A DNA stretch of 64,000 nt. Origin: Heterobilharzia americana (taxonomy: Eukaryota; Platyhelminthes; Trematoda; Strigeidida; Schistosomatidae). Under the pieces are notes generated by a model that was not told where the DNA came from, searched no databases, and worked only from the letters and a program-made list of their open reading frames with translations. Position 1 is the stretch's first letter, and every line of letters begins with the position of its first letter. The translations under genes and the position numbers were made by a program. This document shows positions 24,505-36,320 of the stretch, in pieces. The stretch covers positions 62,001 through 126,000 of the forward strand of contig CALYCZ020000349.1 in NCBI GenBank assembly GCA_944470555.2, read 5' to 3'.

Positions 24505-24650
24505 CTGTAGCTGGGTGAGTCATGAGTGCACGCTGCTGAGGAGTTCCATATTAGGATGAAAAGGCTGTTCATTTCTCCCACGTTTCCAATTTTTCATCCA
24601 CTGATGTCAGTCTAGGATAAATGCCAACCTGTAATCAATAAATTAATCCC
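24505..24650 (+). mobile_element. Smalpha-type SINE 3' part with best-preserved hammerhead core (unit 1)
   Basis: GTAGCTGGGTGAGTCATGAG leads into CTGAGGAG (from 24,536), a short TCC...GGA stem, and an intact GAAA (24,558-24,561). The usual tail GATGTCAGTCTAGGATAAA follows. The tRNA-like head is not recognisable. It is inverted relative to the neighbouring SINE at 24,191-24,359. Confidence 0.7.
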
Positions 24651-25576
24651 CACAAACTTCCAAACTGATACACAACCGATTGGAAATACTTGCATAAAAG
24701 CCTTAGATGGTATTCATTTAGTTTGTGAAGTGTAGAGGCTTCACTTCGTTGCAAATCTGATGAATAAATTTCAATCACCACTTCAGACTTGATAAACTGA
24801 GATTTATCACCCTGTGTTAGCTGAACATTTGAGCTATTCTAGTCTTCAGCAAGTCACTTGTGAGGGATATAACTAAGCCCTGTCTGATAGACGGCAGTTT
24901 CATATGGTGGTCAGACTTCCATTTCGCAAAGACCTAAAGAAATGTAATGATGAAGAGCTTGTTCCTTTGAGGTTCCAGCATACCAGGAAGGTGTGTTCAG
25001 ATAGTAGTAAGACGAAAAAACGGTTACCACCATAGTGTTAGTTACCATACTGTGGTGAAGTCTCAGGGCAAAGTTGTACTACTGATTAGACGGTGGTGTA
25101 GCAGCAGTAACGGTATCTCCTACAGACGACCCTCAGCAGCATGTTGATGTTGTTGTGAATGGGGGTTAGAAAAAGTCGGCTTCAAAGGTAGCACACTCTA
25201 CCTCCTCTGCAGTATTTTGGTTCCGGCATTGTTAGTTTCTAGCTAGATTCGGGATAAACAAACTTGCCTCTGAAACTTCTAGAAAGGCGTTGTGTGACTG
25301 GGGCCAAACAGATGTCCCTCGTAGTCTGTGATCACACACCACTATTATTTAAACAATTTCTTTTTCAGGCATTTCTAGGTGAAGTAACCTTCCAGTGTGA
25401 CCAGCTGCAAAGTACCAACTGGCTCACAACTCTATCGTCACTCAAGTTCCCTCAGATCATTAATAACTTTCAAAATCTTTGCCGTCTAATCTTTCACCTT
25501 ATCTCATAGTCAATATTTCCACATGATCGTTGGTTTCATCCAGATTTGCAGCTCCTTATAACTGCTACTTGGGTCC
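24651..25576. other. No recognisable gene; repeated in unit 2
   Basis: Contains an 81-codon frame at 25,264-25,509 (MPLKLLERRCVTGAKQMSLV) conserved in unit 2 at 63,090-63,335. It lies directly upstream of the endonuclease remnant and may be its 5' leader; unrecognised. Confidence 0.35.
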
Positions 25577-26390
25577 ATGGGACAACATCCCAAACTATAT
25601 GTTGGGACTGTGAATGTCAACACTCTCCGTCAGACCAGACAACTAGGTGACACTATGATATCTCGGTTCATGGACGTGTGCTGTGCTTGTAAGACATGTA
25701 CAGAGAACTCAGTTGTGGCTGTTCAATTAACATCACCTGGTCAGTGTGATCAATCTGTATAGTTCACTGTGATATTCCACAGATTCGACACCTACTTCTC
25801 GTTATTTTTCAAGTGTATATATAGGATTAGGTCAGCACCAAGGTAGGAAGTGCACTGCTAGACTGGGTCCGAGTTGACAGTCATCTGTGTGGATTGTTCA
25901 ACTGAATGATGCAGTGACGACTAGGAAGAACATCGTAACTCATTGTTGTCTCTTTGTAATTTCTGTTTACACACATGGTGACTGACTGCATTTGGGATGA
26001 AGTGAAGAATAGATTCTACGGGAAACTGTTTGACCTCATTATGTAAGAAAAACGTTCATACTTGACTATCGTAGTAGATGACTTCAATACATAAGTGAGT
26101 GGGCTGTGGGATAGAAAGTCACTTTTGGAATAAACTTTTCGAACAAACAAATGATGATCATTATATGCCACAAGTGTATTCAGAGAACCATCTATTTCTG
26201 CTGTAGCAGAAGCTTTGGACTTAAATGTGAGGCACTGCCTGACGTGGTTTCCATTGATCACAAGGCAGCGGTGGACACAGACCATATTACTATCAGTTAT
26301 TTCTTGAGTGGATCAATAGCAAAAGGCATTTGTTTACTTGAATCCTGGACAGTGCTTCGCTTCGGTGTATGTTTCAAAACTTGCTGATCA
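25577..26390 (+). pseudogene. Endonuclease remnant of a second non-LTR retrotransposon family (unit 1)
   Basis: Reads VGTVNVNTLRQTRQLGDTMIS, MDVCCACKT and VVAVQLTSPG, then after stops and frame changes DEVKNRFYGKLFDLIM, VVDDFNT and DTDHITISYFLSGSIAKG. These follow the block order of an APE-type endonuclease from LINEs with WNVRTLRQ, CCVQETR, FY..L and GDFNA blocks. It is clearly different from the SR2-like RTE. Several catalytic positions are lost and stops are frequent. Confidence 0.65.
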
Positions 26391-27946
26391 AGAGGAGAAA
26401 ATAGTATAAACAGTTTTATTCTTGAACACTTCTTCATCTGTAGCTCTTTCAAATAATTTACAGAGTGGCTCTCTGGAATACCAAATTATCTCATATACAT
26501 CATCGATTTCTTGCCAAATCTATTATCAATTCACAACCTTAAACTTGATCTTTGTGGTCAAAAGTATTATCTGTACGTATTAGCCTTACTAAGGCCACAG
26601 TAATTCTTTCCTTCTGTCTTTAAAAGCAACCTTTTTATTCTTTTCTTACAGACTGTAGTAATTGCATGAACCTGTTAATTAATAATAGACTGTAATTTGT
26701 TTGCATTAATTATAAATATGGTTGTACAACTTTAGGAAACTGAACTGTTCTAGATTTGAAACAGGATGAACTTGCCAGAGTTTGCGGTAACACTTTGCAG
26801 TTGAATGCCGAAAAATATGAAACTTAGTTCAGAAAAGCCTGTTGGATGATTTTCTTAAGCTAAATGATATTCTTCTTCTTCTTCTTCGATGAAGATGAGA
26901 TAATGATTTCATAAGAGCATGCTACACTCATTTTAAACTCTAAGTAAATTTCCTCACCATTGATGAGACTGTAATATCGGATAAAGGCTAATAGACTTAA
27001 TCAGGATAACTATTTACTCCTATCAGAATATCATCAGTTACATATACTTGTCCTTCTGTGTATCATTGTATAATGAAGTAACTTGTTTCAATACTGAATT
27101 TCAGAGAATGATTTATTGCATGCCACAACTGTAAAGAAAAATAACTAAAAATATTTTTTAAAAGTTTTATTCGGCTAAACATCGTTTCAGTCAATTTTTA
27201 ACTTTATTTGAACATGTGTTCAGCATATTAAGAACCTAATATTGTGGATTTTAGCAACAGATTACCCGTAGATACTGCCTTCTACTGACTGTTCGACTAC
27301 ATTAGAGAGACACTTTTGAAAAATATCTCTGAGTCTTCAAAATTCATCAGTCTATACTTGATAGTATTTGAAGGGATTTGAATGCATCCTTATGACTTTA
27401 AACTACAGTCACATCATATAGAGAAACAAATAGACTGAATAAACAAAATATGAGTAATTTTTATTAATCTCATTGATTAACAATAACGTGCTCAAGACAA
27501 TATCCGGCTACCCTAAGGTCGATTAGGTTTCGGATTCTGCATAAGCACTACATATGATTTGAATGACTATAACAAAAGCATCTGTTCAGTGGTCCATCAT
27601 CGTAGCCTGTTTTCTATCTACTGCTAGTCTGTATTGAAAACAACCTGTCAACTAACTGATCTTTTATAGACTATACCAAAATGAAATAATTTTGTTATAT
27701 TTCCTAAGATTTAGGATAGTATACCTCATGAACATGAAACTTGATAAATAGCCGGGCATTACAGCTAAGAAGATATGGCATCGAGCCAGAAATCAGATTG
27801 TCAATAGTTCAAATCCAACTGCCAACTATATTTCCTCTCACATATTATCAACAAACTATAATAATGAAGTAATTCAGTAAAGATTTTTGTTAATTTTGTT
27901 CTAAAAAAAAAGAAGATACGTTGACATAATGTGGTAGTTTTCTTAC
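26391..27946. other. No further gene seen; intron of the claudin-like gene (unit 1)
   Basis: AT-rich sequence between the TM3/loop 2 exon and the endonuclease remnant. No second copy in the window, because unit 2 is cut before this point. Confidence 0.5.
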
Positions 27947-28050
27947 CTCAGACCACTGATTAAATCCATATGGATGACCTGATGATTTACCATATTTATC
28001 CTGAAATTGTTCAACATGGAACATAATAATTGCACTTTGCAAACAGAATC
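27947..28050 (-). CDS. Claudin-like four-TM gene, unit 1: exon for end of TM3 and extracellular loop 2
   Basis: A 104-bp exon with acceptor CTCATTTCTATAG and donor GTAAGA. Its first two bases complete a Gly codon begun in the exon at 31,881-32,045, so the two halves join into one unbroken third membrane segment ending GFCLQSAIIMFHV. The rest, EQFQDKYGKSSGHPYGFNQW and SE, is a polar second extracellular loop; it ends in phase 0. This exon and the one before it lie on opposite sides of the CAA tract at 29,357, where the flanks of the two paralogous blocks diverge. The matching phase shows that the gene runs through that point. A paralogue is predicted just past the right window edge. Confidence 0.72.
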
Positions 28051-28757
28051 CTATAGAAATGAGCAAAGTTAATTGAATAAATTTACATAATATTGCATTG
28101 AAATGTATATACAACATGGTAGTGATAATAAATATCAACAGTTTACAATGAATACAATATATTCGAAATGAGGTGATTTTTTCTGTGAACGAAATATACT
28201 ACTGAATACAGTGAGTAGTTAGAAACCACTCACATTGATCTGCTTATTTTGTTAGCTAGATATGCATAATCTAAACATCGGAGAGATGTTTCACTTGTTT
28301 TATAGCTCATAACATCAGTGATGTGACTGAACAAATTCATAATATAGAATCAAAATGTTCAATTTCAGACTCATCTAATGTTGAGATTAATCTGATCTGA
28401 TTAACGAAATCTACAAATCATCATGACTAGGTTCAGTCTACTCTCATTGTCTATTGGTACATTTCCATAGTTCATGATTATATGGCACTTGTAGCATCAC
28501 AGTTAAGCTATTGGAAACCTATTCAACTGTCAATGTGGACAGTTATATTCTCAATTTTTAAATTGATTTATTTTTCAATTTTATAATATTTCTTCGGATA
28601 CAAACAGCCTAAAATAGATAAATAATCAGGATAGAGGTAATGCTTTTTACAAAAGGATTGAAAAAAGTTTAATTTGTTTATTTATTAGAAATAGTACACA
28701 GTGAAACGGTATCATTTACTGGATAACGTTTCGAAAATAATTTATTGTCCATATTCG

Positions 28758-29043
28758 TATTGATTCGTCACGGGAGTGCAACCAATTTCATGTTGTCTAG
28801 TGGTAAGTGCAGGCCGAATTCTATCGATCTTATTTGCAATGTGGCAAATGTGCCAAAAAGCACGAAATCTAGGTCCAGAGCTTCCTGTCGATTGCCTCTA
28901 ACCAACTAATATCTACTAATGTGCACCACAATGCTGAGCTTGTTAGCTTGGTTGCCATATTGCAAATATGATCGATAGAATTCGGTCTACACTCAGGACT
29001 AGACAACATCAAATTAGTTGCACTCCCGTAACCAATCAATACA
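28758..29043. repeat. Inverted repeat with about 95-bp arms
   Basis: Arms at 28,758-28,852 and 28,949-29,043 share GGGAGTGCAAC, TGTTGTCTAGT, CCGAATTCTATCGATC and TTTGCAAT in inverse orientation. The spacer holds CTTCCTGTCGATTGCCTC and TAACCAACTAA, a motif seen again at about 29,181 and, more diverged, at about 7,526 and 37,890. It is probably a short fold-back repeat; the family is unknown. Confidence 0.65.
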
Positions 29044-29356
29044 TGTAAGCTAGTCCTACAAGAGGTCAATCGTGGCCCGAATAACTCAGTTGTAAAGTTG
29101 CTGACTGCAACTGCAAGTGGGACGCCAGCTCCATCGATTTTGCAGATACACCTTGCTGACGATTGCTGAAAGGCAAGAAACCTTCCTGCCGATTGCCTCC
29201 AACCAACTAACATTGTCTATATTCATTATGTCTTAAATGTTATCCAATAAATAACACTGTTTCACTATGTGTAACATTTCTAGTGAATAGACTAAAATCG
29301 AATTAAAATCTACCACAATGCTCAATTTTTACTCTTATATTAATGAAACATATTGT

Positions 29357-30090
29357 CAACAACAACAAGCTTCAATCACCATCAATACGAGAAACCTAAA
29401 GTAAATAGACTACTTCAACTATCTAGGCAGCATCGTTTCAACTACTGGCAGCACAGGCACACACGAGGACATCAAAGCCAGCCAGCATCGAAAAGACAGC
29501 AATACAGGTGTTGTCTAATCTGAAACCAGTGTGGAGATCTATCCCACTGCACTATGCACAAAACGTGAACAACATCCGGATCCGGATTTTCAACATCAAC
29601 CTCAAGTCAGTGCTGCCGTATGGTTCAGAGACTTGGAGCGTTACGAAGGTGATTTGCAACAAACTGGAGACATTGATGAAGAACTGCCTACACTGACTGG
29701 TTACTGAAGATGAGATGAGATGAGATTGTCAGAATAATAAGAATGAGCGTGAAGGAACTGAGGCTGGCTGGTCGGCTGGCGACGAACGAACCAAGAACTT
29801 ATCACCCAACAAATATGCAGGTGAATAAAGTGGAGATGGATTGGGCATGCACTGAGAAGGCCGACTGAGGACATCACTCGTCAGACCAGTTGGTGGAGTG
29901 GAACTTCGATGGGAAGCGATGAGTTTTGCGTGTGAGATGAGGATGACATGGAGGAGATCGTGTGAGGAAGAAATGAGAGCTTGTGGGCTGTCGTGGAACC
30001 AGGTTCAAAAGATTGCAGAGAACAGAGTGCACTGGAGATGTGTTACTGAAGCCCTATGTTCCATTAGGAACCTAAGAGAAAAACAAATTA
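29357..30090 (+). mobile_element. RTE fragment, unit 1 copy of the 1.16-1.89 kb segment
   Basis: Only the 3' third of the element, from the CAA/Gln-rich region through SVLPYGSETWSV to VTWRRSCEEEMRACG and the tail. It starts abruptly at 29,357 after unrelated sequence. Confidence 0.85.
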
Positions 30091-31363
30091 TATGTAACAA
30101 TAAGTTCTTCGGTTGTGTGTGACATACAGTAGAACACAGAACTAAGGAAATGAAAATGAATATTTTAAACCACTGTGACCTTAACATCATTTTTTTTATT
30201 CAAAAAACAACCATCAAAGCCACCTCATTAGTAATTGCCATTATACCGAATAATCTCTGATTCTCATCTCACAATTTAATCTACACTTTTAGTTGTTTTC
30301 AAAGTTCAGAAATCATTTTTACCTTATAAGTAACCATATAAAAGAAATTGCCATAAATTGACATAAGTACAAAGATGAATATACATTTCTTTCATTACAA
30401 TACGTCTCACCAACACGTCACTTATAGTATTACAAATGATGTTGTCTGGATTCCCGTGTAGGTTTGTACCGACTTTTGTCGATCCTACTAAAAGACTGTA
30501 CACTTTCGAAGACTATTCATACTCACACTTGGTATAAACACTACTTTATGAACCAGTTCGACTGACTCATGATATATTCACCAACCCACTACCTCTCTCT
30601 AATACTGTCCAATATAAATAGTCAGTGAGTGAAGTGTAGTTTAACTGACTAGATATCAGCACACAAAACTTATCGATTTCATATGTTAGGGTGAACCTTC
30701 TCCGATAATAATCTCGGATTCAGCAAGGTTGTAATTTGGACTATAATTTTTTTCATTGTTGGATAGGTGCCAACTTTATTGAGACCAACCCTTCCTAGTT
30801 GTTGGGGAACATTCTCAAGAAATGAAGTGGTAACTGATGATTATTCAGCAATACTTACGGGTTACAAACATATCTGAAGTTGCTAAGGTATATTTGAACG
30901 ATATCCACATCAGACAGGAAGTGACTAGCATTGGCAATGTGGTTTCGAAAATCAAAAAATCTTTTCTCACTTATAATCAATATAGCTAGCTATAGGTTGA
31001 TATGGTTTGCACTATCAATCTTATCGAATTTGAATTGTCAGAATTTATCTGTTCATCGCTTCACATATTTCCTTTGTCATAATATGTTTATTATCTTTTT
31101 ACAGACTTACTTCTTGAAAGGATTAATTTACTTTGTTCTGTCACTTCAGTATCAATAGTTGCTTAGCTTCTTTTCGTCTCACAGGCAGACGTTAGTGCTC
31201 ATTAGTGATTTGCTTCCAGATGGATATCAGGAAGCTCTAATGAGAAGCCATTACCTGTGAGGTCAACCAGTCGGAAGTGAAGTGGATGCTAACTGAAGAC
31301 CTTGGGTGATAGTCGTACTATGTCGCGAATTGACAGAAGTTGGAGATTGTGAACCACTGGAAA

Positions 31364-31564
31364 CCTACACAGTGGCTGAATGGTTAACGCGTTCGCCGTG
31401 AAACCTGAAGGTCCTGAGTCCGATCCGTAGCTGGGTCGTGGATGCGTGCTGCTGAGGAGTCCCATACTAGTTGGACGAATGAGCTAGCTGTCCAGTGCTC
31501 CCAGATTTTCAATGGTTCCCTAACTGATGTCAGTCCATGATGAATACTACTTCTAAATTAAAAA
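31364..31564 (+). mobile_element. Smalpha-type SINE (unit 1)
   Basis: Paralogue of 3,166-3,366, with several substitutions in the head (CTACACAGTGG for CGACCCAGTGG). The CTGAGGA and GAAT elements are unchanged. Confidence 0.78.
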
Positions 31565-31880
31565 AATCCCCATTCATCTCAAAAATACAGACGTATAAAT
31601 GTTATCCTAAGTATTTTGTTTACAACTATCTAACAACACCTTATCGGTCTACTCATGGAAAGCCAAACTTGAATAACACCACTTAATCAGTCCTAAATGA
31701 TCTGACGTTAATTTGACCAAGAGTATAAAATTATTCAATGAATTAGTATAATTAGACGAAATATGCATCCTGGATTCCACTGCTTCCACTGCGAGCCATA
31801 ATCCATCAATACCATAACATTCAAGGAATGTTCCATAGTTTTGAAAGATCATATGTTTTTTCAATAAAAAAAACACTTAC

Positions 31881-32045
31881 CAGCTAGCATAAGAAATATG
31901 CCTATAAGCAGACGCCAAAGTTGAAAACTTCTACTCTCTATGTTCTTTTTATACCAGACGATGATTAATGCAAGCGCAGTGATAAAGCATACACACATGA
32001 TGATTATTCCAATAGCATGCATAGCCAGCTGAGCAAGACGTAAAT
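31881..32045 (-). CDS. Claudin-like four-TM gene, unit 1: exon for TM2, cytoplasmic loop and start of TM3
   Basis: A 165-bp exon with acceptor TTTTTTGTATAG and donor GTAAGTG, phase 1 in and phase 1 out. It reads LRLAQLAMHAIG, then the second membrane segment (IIIMCVCFITALALIIVWY), a short basic loop KKNIESRSFQLWR, and the first half of the third segment (LLIGIFLMLAG). The third segment is finished only by the exon at 27,947-28,050. LRLAQLAMHAIG resembles the conserved end of extracellular loop 1 in claudins. The unit 0 paralogue differs by one silent change (AAC against AAT). This is the strongest coding signal in the window. Confidence 0.75.
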
Positions 32046-32431
32046 CTATACAAAAAAGATAATACAAAAAAAGTGTAATAAGCCTTTGTCAAGAACTAAA
32101 TTGAAATCAGTCATCTCATACAAATCATCGATTGACATACTTTGAGTGTTCATCAGTAAATTGTCTTAGAGTGGGATTTCCTAGAGGTAGAATGAGAAAT
32201 CGTGACCCATGCCATCAATCAAGTCAAGTATAAAGAAAAATGACAAATTGTATCCGATGATGGCCAGCCCAAGTGAAGAACTGACATGAAGAAGTAGGAA
32301 TATATGGACCATAGGATTCCAGCTAAATGAATGGATGGTAATCCATTCTCTTTGAGACGTGATGTTTATGAGTTCTTCCTCTCCTGCACTCATAGTTGCG
32401 TACTTCTGATAATTCCCATTACTGCTATTAT

Positions 32432-32809
32432 CATTATTATTATTATTATTTGTCCCTTGGGTTCCTAGTGGAGCATAGGGTTTCACTAGCATAAAGCCAT
32501 TTCACTCTCTTCACTACAGTCTTTTCAACCTGACTCCATGACTGCCCATTAAATTTCATTTCTTCCTCACACCATCTCCTCCATGTCACCCTCGCCTCGG
32601 ACGCCCAACTCATCGTTTCCTATTCGGGTTCCACTCGAGGGTCTGGCCTGTTGCGTGATATCTCCAAATAGTCTTCTCAGTGTATATCCAACCCAATCCA
32701 TCCATCTTCATTGACCATCTGATTTGATCTTAACTATGGAGTGAACGTAGGCGGCAGTTGTTGATATTTGTCTGTAGTTTGTCGGAAATGGTTTTCGTAA
32801 CGCGCCCTC
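32432..32809 (-). mobile_element. RTE 3' fragment with internal loss (unit 1)
   Basis: Partner of 4,225-4,602, virtually identical, in the intron between the exons at 33,580 and 32,045. Confidence 0.78.
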
Positions 32810-32875
32810 TACTATTCCCAAGGTCTTCAATGGGTCTCCAATCGATGTGAATTCTTGATAAATACTTTGTAGAGA
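32810..32875 (+). mobile_element. SINE 3' tail remnant (unit 1)
   Basis: Partner of 4,603-4,668. Confidence 0.55.
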
Positions 32876-33579
32876 AGTTCATGACAAGTGAAACGTGTTC
32901 TTCAATACTAACACAGTAGCAAGCCTTCTGCTTTATTTGTATCAATAACTTATAGAAGCTATTTCTTGTCTCTTGATAATAGAGGCAGTGTCATATGCAT
33001 TTCATGTATGGTAATATTTCTAATATCTGATACATATTTAACTGAGTCTATACTCATGAAGAAACAAACACTGTAAGGTCAAAACTAATTCAGGTATTAT
33101 CTTCTGTTGTAATCTTAAAATAACAATGCTGCCTGGTTTCAAAACAACCAGTTACACTGACGAAACATAAGCTTACAGAGTATTCCTTTCAGCCTTAGTA
33201 CTGCCTTTTGATCATACTGACTGTTTGATTTAATGCTAAGGACCAACAATGGAAATAGGAAGAGCAACGCTTCGTTATAAGGAATGGAATTGTCTTCCGA
33301 CTATGCCTACACTCTTGTTGGCATTTGTTCAAATAAGTTTTAACGTGTGTTCAACTGTTTCTACACTGATATACTATTATCCTTTCTTTTCTATAGTAAG
33401 ATTAGTAGTAAAATCATTTCATGATTGTCTACACTACTAGGAAATCTGACTTTACAGAAAACTTCAACTTTCTTCTATACAAAGTTCAAATTAGGATTAT
33501 TGTGTATCAGAAATGTGAAACTGTAATTCACCATTATGTATAGACAAAATAACAACAAGAGAATACACAAAAAACTAAC

Positions 33580-33642
33580 TTGTCATAAGACTTGAAAAGT
33601 CATCGACCGCTAAATTTGGATCCCGATACTGACATGTGTTAT
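33580..33642 (-). CDS. Claudin-like four-TM gene, unit 1: exon for extracellular loop 1, second part
   Basis: A 63-bp exon with acceptor TTGATTACACAG and donor GTTAGT. It enters after one base and leaves after one base, matching both neighbours. It reads NTCQYRDPNLAVDDFSSLMT and gives the loop its further cysteine. It is identical in the unit 0 paralogue at 5,373-5,435. Such a short exon is invisible to an ORF search; the support is the two splice sites, the matching phases, and the continuous hydrophilic loop it forms between the flanking exons. Confidence 0.65.
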
Positions 33643-33933
33643 CTGTGTAATCAATAAAAATGATGGTATAAGTAATAACAAAAATTTAAAGGTAAGCATA
33701 ATATGTATTATATTCACATTAAATTATGTTATAATCATACTCAGTAAAATTCTATACAGCGTTTGGATACATGAGAATTGAGTTCAGAGTCAATATTTTA
33801 TATCATATTTTTTTCATCAATAATAAAATTAATAATTATCATTGATCCATCAAATTAATGCTGGATTATAAGAAGAAATACGACTTTCATTTTCTGGTTG
33901 TTGAACTCAGAAGGAAAAGAGATCTCTGTCTTC

Positions 33934-35233
33934 ACAGATGGATTTATAAAGAGTCTACTTGTAACTGACAGTATACGCATATTCAGAGTTGGATGCAGCT
34001 GAGCAAGAAGGAGAAACCTAGTTAATTCATTCTATTTGATAATCAGACGGATCTGGGCATTACATATGACAAATGATGGATTTAGAAAACTCTAACAATT
34101 ACAGATTTAAGATTATTATCTATGTTGACTTTTGTAGGGAAACTGTGAACCAAAGTAACATCTCATTGATAAGTGTTGGTATCAAAAATGAGGCTATGGA
34201 AAAAAGTTTGAAGTATTATTTATCCAGATATTTAAAAATGAAGAAAACATTTTTCCTCATCAACTATGAATTTTGTGTTCTCCAGCCAAAATTTTCAATG
34301 TGTGAACGCGTCAAGGACGAGCAGACGCTTTGAATCACCTTAGTATATATCAACGTTTTGACTTGCTCCTGTAAAATCCGGTTACACTGATCATACAAAC
34401 TATCCCCTTTTCAAAAGTATTTCACAGTATTGTCTTGTTTACTTGTCAAGAGAATGTTGTAAATCAATAAATTATTCACTACTTCAACGATATCTTAGTT
34501 TTGGTCACAAGGTCTTCATAGTCAAACCAAGCGGTTTGAAAAGTTCATGATTTCATAATTCATACACGACAAACTTATTAGTAACTCAATGTTTAAAACT
34601 TGTTCTCTGTATGCATAAGAAAAATGCATAGTATCTGATTCTACCTTGATAGTAACCCCCCAGTTTCTCAATTTATTATTCTCATTATTACCAATTAACT
34701 CACTATCATCACGTTTGCTATGGCATTTGCTTCTTACTTCACTTACTGTGTAATTGTCTTTCTCTTATATAAAAATGTGAAGTTATCTTGTGCTCTAAGA
34801 TCATTTTATTAAAGCAATCTACATACATGTTGTATACAATCATTAACAGTTACTTGTTTTCACTGCTCATAACTATAACTGTACAGCTTCAGTAAATGAT
34901 ATCTTCGCAAATTAAAATACTTTTCTTTGTTAAATTATCCTCTTCCTTTATTGAAATTAATTTTCTACTGTGTGAGTAATGATATTAGTCAATAGACTGG
35001 ACACTTAATTTTCAGGTAATAAACAATCTCGAATTTCAGTCTTATTTCAGCATGAATAACTTGGAATACATGTACAGTTTCATAAACCTATAAGCAAATT
35101 TTAAGATATACTTGATAATTATGACATGCAAACTTTCATGTGAACAACAGTGAAATTGCAAAGTGTGTAAATATTCGGTCGAAAATATAAGACATTGATT
35201 CACTTTCTATCAATTGATATTTATCTATATTTA
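33934..35233. other. Intronic sequence missing from unit 0; no gene seen
   Basis: The 1.3 kb left of the RTE insertion at 35,247. It includes an 86-codon chance-looking frame at 34,073-34,333. Unit 0 has lost all of it. Confidence 0.5.
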
Positions 35234-35246
35234 ATTATATACAATA

Positions 35247-36320
35247 GTGATTCACAATGGGAAGCTCAGTGATACTTTTGAAGACAAGACAGGAGTGAAA
35301 CAAGACTGCCTACTATCACTCTTGATATTCCTGATTGTAGTAGACTGCAGCATGCAACAAACAGTGAGGAGCTGTGAGAAGAGGGGGGTACGCTTCACGA
35401 CGGAAAAGATCCTAGAAGATTTGGATTTCACCAATGACTTGTGTCCAATGTCTTGTGACACATACTCGAAGATCCACAGGCAAAAAATTAACAAGTTGAC
35501 AGAAGAGGCAGCGAAGCTAAGACTTCAACTGAGTGTACAGAACACAGAGGTGATGAAGATACCCAACCAACAACAACAACAACCATCTCCAATCACCATC
35601 AATACGAGAAACCTAAAGGAAATAGACTCCTTCAACTATCTAGGCAGCACTGTTTCAACTACAGACAGCACAGATGAGGATATCATAGCCAGCCAGCATC
35701 GGAAAGACAGCAAGATAGGTGTTGATTAATGTGAAACCAGTGTGGAGATCTACCCCACTGCACTATGCACAAAACGTGAACAACATCTGGATCCGGATTT
35801 TCAACATCAACCTCAAGTCACTGCTGCCATATGGTTCAGAAAGTTGGTGCGTCACGAAAAGCATTTCGAACAAACTGGAGACATTGATGAAGAACTGCCT
35901 ACACTGACTGGTTACTGAAGAAGATGAGATGAGATGAGATGAGATGAGATGGTCAGAATAATAAGAATGAGCATGAAGGAACTGAGGCTAGCTGGCTCGC
36001 TGGCAACAAACCAACCAGGAACTTATCGCTCAACAAATATGCAGGTGAATAAAGTGGATATGGATTGGTCATGGACTGAGAAGGCCGACTGAGGACATCA
36101 CTCGTCAGATCAGTTGGTGGAGTGGAACTTCGATGGGAAGCGATGAGTTTGGCGTGTGAGATGAGGGTGACATGGAGGAGATCATGTGAGGAGGAAATGA
36201 GAGCTTGTGGGCACTCATGGAGCGAGGTTCAAAAGATTGCAGGAACAGAGTGGAATGGAGGCGTGCTACTGCAGCCCTTTGTTCGATTAGGAACCTAAGG
36301 GATAAATAATAATAATTATT
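35247..36320 (+). mobile_element. 5'-truncated RTE LINE with 13-bp target-site duplication
   Basis: Starts at VIHNGKLSD, just before motif B (GVKQDCLLS), and runs through motif C (degenerate, FTND), LGSTVSTT, NLKS-LLPYGSES and VTWRRSCEEEMRACG to an AATAAT tail. It is flanked by ATTATATACAATA (35,234-35,246) and ATTATATGCAATA (36,321-36,333), a 13-bp duplication with one mismatch. Confidence 0.88.

Larger units (their letters stand above)
22531..26174. repeat. Segmental duplication block C, unit 1
   Basis: Matches 60,351-64,000 (offset 37,820 to 37,826), roughly 0.5% divergent by eye. The match is cut only by the end of the window, so the duplication should continue beyond base 64,000. Confidence 0.93.

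Noticed and set aside
29357..29357. 29,357 as the founding tandem-duplication breakpoint with a 28-kb unit
   Set aside because: The 40.5-kb offset of block B and the exon order of the claudin-like gene across this point fit a longer unit better; the edge is more likely a later rearrangement beside an RTE.
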